A DNA stretch of 5,772 bases from JBEHYA01 sp048498415 (GCA_048498415.1 JBEHYA010000104.1:1-5772), one strand, 5' to 3'. Shown: positions 1 to 5,772, counted from the first letter of the stretch. The notes: generated by a model not told the origin, from the sequence alone. Numbers and translations: made by a program.

Positions 1-24
1 GATCCCCGCCTTCGCGGGGATGAC
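1..24. repeat. Right end of a paired-hairpin intergenic repeat, cut by the window edge
   Basis: Positions 2-21 form a perfect hairpin: stem ATCCCCGC, loop CTTC, stem GCGGGGAT, followed by GAC at 22-24. This matches the right arm of the complete element at 2649-2741, which ends in the same ATGAC with the same CTTC loop. The left arm would lie beyond the window start. Read in frame it gives the peptide IPAFAGM, a common artefact of this type of repeat, so no coding meaning is inferred. Confidence 0.75.
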
Positions 25-53
25 GCCGTTTTTGGAAGGGCTAATCAAGGCGC

Positions 54-84
54 TTGCGCCCGCGCTGTCAAGATTGTGTAATAT
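54..84 (+). promoter_or_regulatory. Possible sigma70-type promoter for hldD-hldE
   Basis: An AT-rich patch at 71-87 stands out from the GC-rich surroundings. It contains TAATAT at 79-84 as a possible -10 box. The best -35 candidate is TTGCGC at 54-59, with a rather long 19-bp spacer. If used, transcription would start close to or inside the repeat at 86-161, so the leader of the hld mRNA would carry two small hairpins. The match is weak, and the promoter could instead lie left of the window. Confidence 0.2.
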
Positions 85-85
85 A

Positions 86-161
86 TACGTACATTCCGGC
101 GAAAGCCGGAATCCAGGTTATTAAAATAAACGGGATACCAGCTTTCGCTGGTATGTCCGTA
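86..161. repeat. Paired-hairpin intergenic repeat, copy A
   Basis: Two 20-bp hairpins face each other. The left one is at 93-112 (ATTCCGGC, loop GAAA, GCCGGAAT) and the right one at 135-154 (ATACCAGC, loop TTTC, GCTGGTAT). Near-identical outer ends, TACGTACAT at 86-94 and ATGTCCGTA at 153-161, form a terminal inverted repeat with 8 of 9 positions matching. The arms differ at two stem base pairs, and both partners change together. The element ends 11 bp before the hldD start codon, so it belongs to the hldD leader if transcription begins upstream. Its reverse complement matches the element at 4917-4995. Confidence 0.9.
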
Positions 162-172
162 AACGGAAAAAC

Positions 173-1159
173 ATGATCCTTATCACCGGCGGCGCCGGCT
201 TCATCGGCTCGTACCTGGCCGCCCAGCTTGAAAAACAGGGCCTCGGCCCCCTCGTCATCTGCGACTGGCTGGGCACCGAGCAGAAATGGCGCAATATTTC
301 CAAGCGCGCGCTCGAAGACGTGATCACGCCCGAACAGCTGCCTGCTTTTCTCGAACGCGAACAAAAACGCATCGAGGTCATCTACCACATGGGCGCGATA
401 TCAAGCACCACCGAGCTGGACGCCGATAAAATCATCGCCAACAATTTCCGCCTGTCCAAAGACCTGTTCAACTGGTGCGCGCAATACCGCAAGCGCTTCA
501 TCTACGCCTCCAGCGCCGCCACCTACGGCAATGGTGATCAGGGCTTCAATGACGCCGAAGATTTAGCCAGCCTCAAAAAACTCCGCCCGCTTAATCCCTA
601 TGGCTGGAGCAAGCATTTATTCGACCAATACGTGGCCCAGACCCGCGAAACCGGCGAACGTTTCCCCGCCCAATGCGTTGGCCTGAAATTCTTCAACGTC
701 TATGGCCCCAACGAATACCACAAAGGCAACCAGCGCTCGGTCGTTCATCAAATTCACCCCACCGCCTTCAAGGGCGAGACGTTCCAGCTGTTTAAATCGC
801 ACCGCGAGGGCTATCTCGATGGCGGGCAGAAGCGCGATTTCATCTGGGTCGGCGATGTCGCCGATGTCATGACGTGGCTCTACCACCACGCCCGCGTGAA
901 CGGCCTGTTCAATGTGGGCACCGGAGAAGCCCGCACCTTCCTTGATCTCGCCCGTGCCGTCTATGCCGCGGTGAGCCGCGCGCCCAACATCGCGTACCGC
1001 GATATGCCCGCCGAACTCCAGAAGCACTATCAATACTTCACCGAAAGCAACCCGGATAAACTGCGCAAAGCCGGTTACGACAAACCCTTCACGTCATTAG
1101 AAAACGGCGTGACCGAATACATCCATGATTATCTGGCCAAAGAAGACCCATATTGCTAA
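173..1159 (+). CDS. hldD: ADP-L-glycero-D-manno-heptose 6-epimerase
   Basis: This enzyme converts ADP-D-glycero-D-manno-heptose to the L-glycero form, the last cytoplasmic step in making the heptose donor for the lipopolysaccharide inner core. The 328-residue product is an extended short-chain dehydrogenase with an N-terminal Rossmann fold. It shows the NAD(P)-binding GGAGFIG at residues 6-12, HMGAISSTTE at 72-81, SSAATYG at 113-119, and YGWSK at 143-147 with the Tyr143/Lys147 pair. FFNVYGPNE at 173-181 is followed by HKG with Lys184, which corresponds to the second catalytic base (Lys178) described for the E. coli enzyme. E. coli HldD is about 310 residues, so this is full length. The ATG at 173 begins directly with the Rossmann strand and has only a weak GGAAAA (165-170) before it. 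The stop is 9 bp before hldE, so the two genes form an operon. All family residues I looked for are present. Confidence 0.96.
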   Translation: MILITGGAGFIGSYLAAQLEKQGLGPLVICDWLGTEQKWRNISKRALEDVITPEQLPAFLEREQKRIEVIYHMGAISSTTELDADKIIANNFRLSKDLFNWCAQYRKRFIYASSAATYGNGDQGFNDAEDLASLKKLRPLNPYGWSKHLFDQYVAQTRETGERFPAQCVGLKFFNVYGPNEYHKGNQRSVVHQIHPTAFKGETFQLFKSHREGYLDGGQKRDFIWVGDVADVMTWLYHHARVNGLFNVGTGEARTFLDLARAVYAAVSRAPNIAYRDMPAELQKHYQYFTESNPDKLRKAGYDKPFTSLENGVTEYIHDYLAKEDPYC

Positions 1160-1168
1160 GAAATAGCC

Positions 1169-2638
1169 ATGCCGTTCACCCCTGATCTCATTCACCGCCT
1201 CGAAAATCTGCCCACCAGCGCCATTCTGGTGGTGGGCGACGTGATGCTTGACCGTTTTGTGTATGGCGAAGTCAGCCGCATCTCACCGGAAGCGCCCATT
1301 CCCGTCCTGCATTACCGCCGCGAGATCGCCATGCTGGGCGGCGCGGGTAACGTGGTGCGCAACCTCATCAGCCTGCATCAGCGCGCTGACCTTATCGCCG
1401 TGGTGGGCTCCGATAATCCGGGTTTTGAAATCGCCAAGATGCTCTCGCAGGAAGAGGACATCACCCCCCACCTGCTTACCGATAAATCGCGCCCCACCAC
1501 GCTCAAAGTCCGCTACATCGCCGGCATCCAGCAGGTGCTGCGCAGCGACCATGAACGTGCGGAAGCGCTCGACCCGGCCTTGGAAGAACAGGTTGGTGTG
1601 CGCCTGCGCATGGCGTTGCCCAATTGCGGCGCCGTCATCCTCTCCGACTATAATAAAGGTGTGCTCACCAGGAAGCTGGTGCGGGATTGTATTGATCTGG
1701 CCAAGTCGTTTGGCAAACCCGTGGTCATCGATCCCAAGCTCCGCGATTATTCCATCTATAGCGGCGCGGATGTGATTACGCCCAACCGCAAGGAACTGGC
1801 GGAAGCGGTGGGCTATCCCATCAAATCGGTTGCCGATGCCATCAAGGCCGGCAATGAACTTATTGAAAAATTCCATTTCGGCGCTGTTCTCGCCAAGCTC
1901 GGCGGTGACGGCGTGTGCCTTATCCGCAAAGGTCAGGAGCCCCATCATTTTGAAGCCACGGCGCGCGAAGTTTACGACGTGTCGGGTGCGGGCGATACCG
2001 TGATCGCTGCGTTCGTGACCGCGCTGGCCGCCCAGATGCCCATGGAATTCGCTGCGCGTCTGGCCAATGAAGCCGGCTCGCTGGTGGTGGGTAAAATCGG
2101 CACCGCCACCGTGACGGTGGATGAACTTATCAAGCGCATGCGCCAGTCGGAATCGCGCGAGCTGGATGACAAAGTGCTCACCGCCAATCAAGCCATTGAA
2201 ACCGTGGAGCGCTGGCGCCGCCAGGGTCTGACGGTCGGCTTCACCAATGGCTGTTTCGATCTCCTCCACCCCGGCCATATCTCTTTATTGCATCAAGCCC
2301 GCAAAGCCTGCGACCGTTTAGTTGTGGGCCTGAACAGCGATGCGTCGGTCAAACGCCTGAAAGGCGCCAACCGCCCGGTGCAGAATGAAAAAGCGCGTTC
2401 CATCGTGCTTGCCAGCCTCGGCATGGTCGATCTCGTGATCGTGTTCGATGAAAACACACCGCTGGAGCTCATCAAGGCGCTGCGCCCGAATGTGCTTATT
2501 AAAGGCGCGGATTACACGGAAGAAACCGTGGTGGGTTCCAAGGAAGTCAAAAGCTGGGGCGGCCGCGTGGTGCTGGCCGAACTGGTCGAAGGCCAAAGCA
2601 CCACCAGCACGATCTCTAAGCTCCGGCAGCAGTCATGA
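1169..2638 (+). CDS. hldE: Bifunctional heptose-7-phosphate kinase / heptose-1-phosphate adenylyltransferase
   Basis: This cytoplasmic two-domain enzyme carries out two steps of ADP-heptose synthesis: phosphorylation of D-glycero-beta-D-manno-heptose 7-phosphate at C1, and, after GmhB removes the 7-phosphate, adenylyl transfer from ATP. Residues 1 to about 325 are a PfkB/ribokinase-type kinase with GDVMLDR at 23-29, GGAGNVVRN at 57-65, and DVSGAGDT at 270-277, where Asp276 is the expected catalytic base. From about 350 to the end is a cytidylyltransferase-like domain with GFTNGCFDLLHPGH at 357-370, containing the HxGH motif (His367, His370), and IKGADYT at 444-450. The length, 489 residues, fits the fused form (E. 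coli HldE is about 477). The start at 1169 is 9 bp after the hldD stop with only a weak AAGAAA before it, which suggests translational coupling. GmhA and GmhB are not in the window. Both active sites look intact. Confidence 0.97.
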   Translation: MPFTPDLIHRLENLPTSAILVVGDVMLDRFVYGEVSRISPEAPIPVLHYRREIAMLGGAGNVVRNLISLHQRADLIAVVGSDNPGFEIAKMLSQEEDITPHLLTDKSRPTTLKVRYIAGIQQVLRSDHERAEALDPALEEQVGVRLRMALPNCGAVILSDYNKGVLTRKLVRDCIDLAKSFGKPVVIDPKLRDYSIYSGADVITPNRKELAEAVGYPIKSVADAIKAGNELIEKFHFGAVLAKLGGDGVCLIRKGQEPHHFEATAREVYDVSGAGDTVIAAFVTALAAQMPMEFAARLANEAGSLVVGKIGTATVTVDELIKRMRQSESRELDDKVLTANQAIETVERWRRQGLTVGFTNGCFDLLHPGHISLLHQARKACDRLVVGLNSDASVKRLKGANRPVQNEKARSIVLASLGMVDLVIVFDENTPLELIKALRPNVLIKGADYTEETVVGSKEVKSWGGRVVLAELVEGQSTTSTISKLRQQS

Positions 2639-2648
2639 ATCTTTTTAC

Positions 2649-2741
2649 GTCATGCCGGCGAAGGCCGGCATCCACGATAGGCCCCATGACCGAAATTCGC
2701 CTGCTTGGCTTGTCGTGGATCCCGGCCTTCGCCGGGATGAC
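2649..2741. repeat. Paired-hairpin intergenic repeat between hldE and the glycosyltransferase gene
   Basis: Two 29-bp arms, 2649-2677 and 2713-2741, are inverted copies with a 35-bp spacer. They start GTCAT and end ATGAC. Each arm holds a perfect 20-bp hairpin: 2652-2671 (ATGCCGGC, GAAG, GCCGGCAT) and 2719-2738 (ATCCCGGC, CTTC, GCCGGGAT). The arms differ at only two positions, which pair with each other inside the small hairpin (G-C in one arm, C-G in the other). The element begins 10 bp after the hldE stop and ends 18 bp before the next start codon. It therefore sits inside the probable mRNA, where it could slow 3' decay or reduce readthrough. Neither hairpin is followed directly by a T-run, so a classical terminator is not supported. 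Confidence 0.93.
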
Positions 2742-2759
2742 AGTCTTTGGTAACGCTCC

Positions 2760-4424
2760 ATGAAAGTTGTCGTCAACTACACCAAGCCGGATTCCGGCAA
2801 AGGCCCCACCGAAATCTTCGGGCTGGATGTAGCGATCCGCAATTTCATGAAAGCCTTCTTCCAGTACAGCCGGCAGGAAACCTTTTATTTTCTGCCCGGC
2901 GGCGATGACAGCATCGAAGAACTGAAAGAATTGGCGAGTAGCCAGCACATCGATTTCGGCCGCTGCGCCTGGATCTCGGTGCATGCCCCGCGCGAACTCC
3001 TCAGCGATGCGGATGTTTTTTTCCGCCCCGATCCCAATCTGGGTGATCATTGGTGGCGCCGCCTGCAGGTGAACGGCAAGGGCTTTAACATCAGCTCCAT
3101 CGTCCACACCATGTCGGGCGAACGCATCAACGATGTGCTGTATAATTTCCAACTCGCGCCCTCACGCCCCGGCGATACCTTAATATGTCCCTCCATCGCC
3201 ATTCGCGATGCGGTGAAGGCGCTGTGGGATATTCAGGCGGATTATCTCGAACACCGCTTCGGCAAACGCTTTGAATGCCCGGTAGAACTGCCCATTATCC
3301 CGCTCGGCATCCACACTGAACGTTTTATCCGTATTACCACCAACCAGCATCGCGCCACCCAGCGCGCGGCGCTTGGCATTGCGGAAGATGAAGTCGTTAT
3401 TCTCTATGTGGGCCGCTTAAGCTGCGTCACTAAAGCCCACCCCCTGCCCCTGCTGCAGGCGGCGCAAATCGCAGCCTCGCGCACCGATAAAAAAGTCAGG
3501 CTCGTTTTGTTCGGCTATTTCAAGCCGGAGATCATGGAAAAAGAATTCCACGAGCTCGCCGGCGATTATTGCCGCGCGCCGAATTTAAAAGTTGAATTCG
3601 TCATGAACAACGACCCGCGTTTCCCCGACGGGCCGTGGGCGATGGGTGATATTTTCACGTCCCTCGTCGATAACATTCAGGAAAGCTTCGGCCTAACGCC
3701 GATTGAAGCGATGGCCGCGGGACTTCCTGCCGTCGTGAGCGACTGGGATGGCTACCGCGATGGCGTGCGCCACGGCGTGGATGGTTTTTTAATTCCCACC
3801 ATCGGCGTTCCCAGCGGTTTTAGCCATGAAGTGGCCGAACATTATTTCAACAAACGCAATTACGGCGATTATCTGCTGCGCAGCAATCAAAGCGTAGCCG
3901 TCGATGCGGAAATGACCGCCGCGGCGTTTACCGTGCTCATCGAAGACCCACTGAAACGCAAAGCCATGGGCGCCGCCGGCCGCCAGCGCGCGATTGAAAA
4001 TTACGATTGGCGCGTTGTCATCAAAGCCTACGAAGATATGTGGGAAGAAAAAGCTGCCAAGCGGACTGGCGAAGCGAAAAACCTGGCGCCCGCCAACTGG
4101 CGCGCCATTCAGCCCAGCTTCCCCGATCCCTCCGCCATGTTCGAATGCTTTCCCACGCGCCGTTTGTCGCCGCACGACAAGCTGGAACTCCTCGCCGTGG
4201 ATGACGATGTGGCCCGCGCCAGCCGCCACCGCATGAATATTTTCGGCATGGATATGCTGATTGATCAATCGCAGCTCAGCAATCTGCTTGGCCTCATCAA
4301 AGCCCACCCCCTAACGTCGATTGCCAATCTGCAAGCCGCCATGAGCATCACCGATGAAAAACGCTTCACCCGCAGCGTGGCATGGCTATTAAAAATGGGC
4401 CTGGTACGCCGTCATAATCCTTAA
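2760..4424 (+). CDS. GT-B glycosyltransferase (GT4-like, group 1) with a C-terminal extension
   Basis: This is a predicted soluble or membrane-associated glycosyltransferase of 554 residues, probably retaining. The nucleotide-sugar-binding half shows VGRLS at 217-221, and ESFGLTPIEAMAAGLP at 308-323 carries the E-x7-E motif (Glu308, Glu316), followed by VVSDWDGYRDGV. This is the hallmark of family GT4. Residues 1 to about 180 form the acceptor-side half. The catalytic fold should end near 430 (YEDMWEEK). The remaining ~115 residues are extra: a linker to about 465, then a helical region whose last ~40 residues (LTSIANLQAAM at 518-528, RSVAWLLKMGLVRR at 538-551) look like a small winged-helix domain. 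Position after hldE suggests a role in lipopolysaccharide or another surface glycan, but donor and acceptor are unknown. The ATG at 2760 lies 18 bp after the repeat and has no clear Shine-Dalgarno sequence. The N-terminus MKVVVNY is a plausible first strand, and no better start is seen. Confidence 0.88.
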   Translation: MKVVVNYTKPDSGKGPTEIFGLDVAIRNFMKAFFQYSRQETFYFLPGGDDSIEELKELASSQHIDFGRCAWISVHAPRELLSDADVFFRPDPNLGDHWWRRLQVNGKGFNISSIVHTMSGERINDVLYNFQLAPSRPGDTLICPSIAIRDAVKALWDIQADYLEHRFGKRFECPVELPIIPLGIHTERFIRITTNQHRATQRAALGIAEDEVVILYVGRLSCVTKAHPLPLLQAAQIAASRTDKKVRLVLFGYFKPEIMEKEFHELAGDYCRAPNLKVEFVMNNDPRFPDGPWAMGDIFTSLVDNIQESFGLTPIEAMAAGLPAVVSDWDGYRDGVRHGVDGFLIPTIGVPSGFSHEVAEHYFNKRNYGDYLLRSNQSVAVDAEMTAAAFTVLIEDPLKRKAMGAAGRQRAIENYDWRVVIKAYEDMWEEKAAKRTGEAKNLAPANWRAIQPSFPDPSAMFECFPTRRLSPHDKLELLAVDDDVARASRHRMNIFGMDMLIDQSQLSNLLGLIKAHPLTSIANLQAAMSITDEKRFTRSVAWLLKMGLVRRHNP

Positions 4425-4429
4425 CCCAT

Positions 4430-4510
4430 GTATGCCCCGGCGAAAGCCGGGGCCCATTCATCCGCATTTGGATTGCTGATAAATGGGCCCCGTTTTTCAA
4501 CGGGGCATAC
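4430..4510. repeat. Paired-hairpin intergenic repeat, GC-ended variant
   Basis: Inverted 29-bp arms at 4430-4458 and 4482-4510 are separated by a 23-bp spacer. The outer ends are GTATGCC and GGCATAC. The hairpins are at 4434-4453 (GCCCCGGC, GAAA, GCCGGGGC) and 4487-4506 (GCCCCGTT, TTTC, AACGGGGC). The arms differ at four positions that form two adjacent stem pairs, GC-type on the left and TA-type on the right, so pairing is kept in both. The outermost stem pairs are GC where the other elements have AT. The element fills most of the gap between the glycosyltransferase stop and the next gene, and it ends 2 bp before that gene's ribosome binding site. Confidence 0.92.
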
Positions 4511-4512
4511 GT

Positions 4513-4517
4513 AAGGA
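4513..4517 (+). promoter_or_regulatory. Shine-Dalgarno site for the 4524 gene
   Basis: AAGGA lies 6 bases before the ATG at 4524. It is the clearest ribosome binding site in the window. It fixes the start of the small prepilin-peptidase-like gene and argues that the gene is translated despite lacking the catalytic domain. Confidence 0.7.
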
Positions 4518-4523
4518 AAGACT

Positions 4524-4904
4524 ATGCCCGAAGATAATTTCCTCATCATCTTTCAAGCCATCAGCGGTTTCATTCTCGGCGCCATTATCGGTAGCTTTTT
4601 GACGATGCTCACCTACCGCCTGCCGCGTAAACTATCCATCGTCGCGCCACGTTCCTTCTGCCCCTCGTGCAAAAACACACTTGGCGTGCCGGATCTCGTG
4701 CCGATTTTCTCATACCTGTTCAACAAGGGCGCCTGCCGGCGCTGCGGCGCGGAAATTGGCCGGCGGTATCTCGCCATCGAAGCCGGCAGCGCGCTGGCCG
4801 GTCTCGTCATCGCGCTGCATTTCGGTTTTACGATTGAAGCGCTTGCGGCGGCTATCATCTTTTACAGCCTCTACAGCTGGGCGCTGATCAAAATGAAAAT
4901 CTAA
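4524..4904 (+). CDS. Stand-alone N-terminal domain of prepilin peptidase (DiS_P_DiS-like), no protease domain
   Basis: This small inner-membrane protein has 126 residues. A first transmembrane segment (about 6-28) runs into GSFLTMLTYRLPR at 23-35, the typical opening of PilD/GspO-type prepilin peptidases. Next comes a cytoplasmic loop with two cysteine pairs, CPSC (46-49) and CRRC (71-74), joined by a DLVPIFSYL segment (57-65), then GRRYLAIEAG. The four cysteines should bind zinc. Two further hydrophobic segments follow (about 84-100 and 105-122). Complete prepilin peptidases are about 220-290 residues and carry two catalytic aspartates in the following A24 domain. Here the protein stops at LIKMKI, about where the first of them would appear, so cleavage activity is not expected. 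It could be a natural single-domain protein or the remnant of a truncated gene. A good ribosome binding site and an intact motif set favour a functional gene. No other pilus genes are in the window. Confidence 0.82.
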   Translation: MPEDNFLIIFQAISGFILGAIIGSFLTMLTYRLPRKLSIVAPRSFCPSCKNTLGVPDLVPIFSYLFNKGACRRCGAEIGRRYLAIEAGSALAGLVIALHFGFTIEALAAAIIFYSLYSWALIKMKI

Positions 4905-4916
4905 ATCAACCCCGAA

Positions 4917-4995
4917 ACGTACATACCAGCGAAAGCTGGTATCCAGTTTGGTTACGGATAGAAACTGGATTCCGGCTTTCGCCGGAATGTCCGTA
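4917..4995. repeat. Paired-hairpin intergenic repeat, copy B (inverted relative to copy A)
   Basis: The hairpins are at 4923-4942 (ATACCAGC, GAAA, GCTGGTAT) and 4969-4988 (ATTCCGGC, TTTC, GCCGGAAT). The 29-bp arms are 4921-4949 and 4962-4990, with a 12-bp spacer. The outer ends ACGTACAT and ATGTCCGTA resemble those of 86-161. The reverse complement matches that element over 26 bp at one end and 24 bp at the other, while the middle differs. The element fills the gap between two convergent genes, so it is a natural place for transcription from both sides to end. On the plus strand a run of T begins near 5000, about 12 bases after the second stem, which is too far for a textbook intrinsic terminator. 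Confidence 0.92.
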
Positions 4996-4996
4996 A

Positions 4997-5772
4997 TTAT
5001 TTTTTCTTCGCGCGTGGATGCGCCGCCTCGTAGACTTTCAGCAAACTGCTATCATCAATCTTCGTATATTGCTGCGTCGTGGAAAGCGACGAATGGCCCA
5101 GCAACTCCTGAATGCTGCGCAAATCCGCGCCTGCATTTAACAAGTGACTGGCGAATGAATGGCGCAGCGCATGCGGCGTCGCATGTTCCGGCAACAGCAG
5201 CATGCCGCGCAGTTTCCGCATCGCGCGTTCCGCCACGCCCGGGTTCAGGCGCTTCCCTTGCTCGCCGCGAAACAGCGGTTCGCTGCTTTGCGCGGTAAAC
5301 GGCGAGGCTTTGAGATAAGTCTGAATATCATCCAGCACTTTGGCCAGTACCGGCACCGCGCGTTCCTTGCGGCCCTTACCGGTCACACGCAGCTGCCCAC
5401 CGCGCATATCATCCACCGCATCGCCGTTCAAACTCAACGCCTCGCCCAAACGCAAACCGGCGCCATAAAGCAGCATGAACAGCGCCTTATCGCGCGCGCC
5501 AACCCAGTCGCCGCCGCGCGTGGTCTCGCTCTCCACCATCAACTGGTCAATCTGCCCCGCCTGCATTGGGCGCGGCGCGCGATTGGGCTTTTTGGGGCTG
5601 CGCAGCGTTTGCAGCACCGCATTTTCAACCAGATGCTGCTTGGCCAGCCACCGATAAAAATTCCGTACCGAAGAAATCGCCCGCCCGCGGGACGCCGCGC
5701 CAACATTATGCGCGGCAAGTTCCCCCATCTCGATCAGCCCGGCCAGCAGCTCGCGCACGGCCCGATAGTCCC
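4997..5772 (-). CDS. xerC: Tyrosine recombinase XerC, 5' end beyond the window
   Basis: XerC is a site-specific recombinase that works with XerD at the dif site to resolve chromosome dimers at division. The frame is open to the right edge (257 full codons visible). The GTG at 5758 is probably internal, since Xer proteins are about 300 residues and the N-terminal SAM-like DNA-binding domain is only partly present here. Numbering from that GTG, the catalytic set is complete: Arg103 in GAGLRLGE, Lys128 in TGKGRKER, His196 and Arg199 in HALRHSF, His222 in LLGHSSLSTTQQYT, and the nucleophile Tyr231. The C-terminus KVYEAAHPRAKKK and the LNPGVAERAMRKLRG segment resemble alphaproteobacterial XerC rather than XerD or a phage integrase. 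The gene converges on the 4524 gene, with its TAA at 4997-4999 next to the repeat. Assignment to XerC rather than another Xer-type protein is by resemblance. Confidence 0.9.
   Translation of the reverse strand, partial: DYRAVRELLAGLIEMGELAAHNVGAASRGRAISSVRNFYRWLAKQHLVENAVLQTLRSPKKPNRAPRPMQAGQIDQLMVESETTRGGDWVGARDKALFMLLYGAGLRLGEALSLNGDAVDDMRGGQLRVTGKGRKERAVPVLAKVLDDIQTYLKASPFTAQSSEPLFRGEQGKRLNPGVAERAMRKLRGMLLLPEHATPHALRHSFASHLLNAGADLRSIQELLGHSSLSTTQQYTKIDDSSLLKVYEAAHPRAKKK

Noticed and set aside
20..124. 34-codon frame beginning MTPFLEGLIKALAPALSR
   Set aside because: It starts inside one repeat hairpin and ends inside another, has no ribosome binding site, and its length is within chance. 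The similar minus-strand frame at 68-388 is a shadow of hldD plus repeat.
1283..2278. Long minus-strand frame (331 codons) opposite hldE
   Set aside because: HldE is a confident full-length match with both domains intact, and the opposite-strand product has the His/Gly/Ala-rich look typical of antisense frames in GC-rich DNA.
2652..2738. Intrinsic terminator after hldE
   Set aside because: The hairpins are strong, but neither is followed by a T-run, and similar hairpins also occur upstream of genes, so they are better described as repeats.
2448..2753. Open frame overlapping the hldE end and running through the repeat (contains MPAKAGIHD and VDPGLRRDD)
   Set aside because: The first part is an out-of-frame shadow of hldE, and the second is the translation of the palindromic repeat, a known source of false small proteins.
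4917..5772. Idea that xerC plus the flanking inverted repeats form a phage-type integration module or mobile island
   Set aside because: The recombinase looks like housekeeping XerC. No att-like direct repeat, tRNA or phage gene is visible, and the same repeats occur in gaps without a recombinase.

Overview
The window is a stretch of chromosome from a Gram-negative bacterium, most likely an alphaproteobacterium. The base composition is moderately GC-rich, there is an adjacent hldD-hldE pair for ADP-heptose synthesis (a precursor of the lipopolysaccharide inner core), and the tyrosine recombinase at the right edge resembles alphaproteobacterial XerC. The lineage is an inference from gene content and protein style; no rRNA or other marker is present.

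Layout, left to right: the end of an intergenic repeat cut by the window edge (1-24), a possible promoter (54-84) and a complete repeat element (86-161). Then come hldD (173-1159) and hldE (1169-2638), only 9 bp apart and almost certainly co-transcribed. A second complete element (2649-2741) separates hldE from a GT-B glycosyltransferase gene (2760-4424) on the same strand. A third element (4430-4510) precedes a small membrane protein (4524-4904), which is the zinc-binding N-terminal domain of prepilin peptidase without its catalytic part. A fourth element (4917-4995) lies between that gene and the convergent xerC (4997-5772, minus strand, running off the right edge). No tRNA, rRNA, CRISPR array or insertion sequence is visible, and no gap between genes exceeds 300 bases.

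Functionally, HldE phosphorylates D,D-heptose-7-phosphate and later adenylylates D,D-heptose-1-phosphate, and HldD epimerises the product to ADP-L,D-heptose. The following glycosyltransferase may act in the same cell-envelope pathway, but its donor and acceptor cannot be read from the sequence. The prepilin-peptidase-like protein and XerC look like unrelated neighbours.

The most striking feature is the repeat family. Every gap longer than about 90 bp holds an inverted pair of 20-bp hairpins (8-bp stem, 4-base loop GAAA or GAAG). Between the two arms of each element the sequence differs almost only at positions that face each other in the small hairpin, and each change is compensated. The short hairpin is therefore what is being preserved. 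The elements at 86-161 and 4917-4995 are the same element in opposite orientation.
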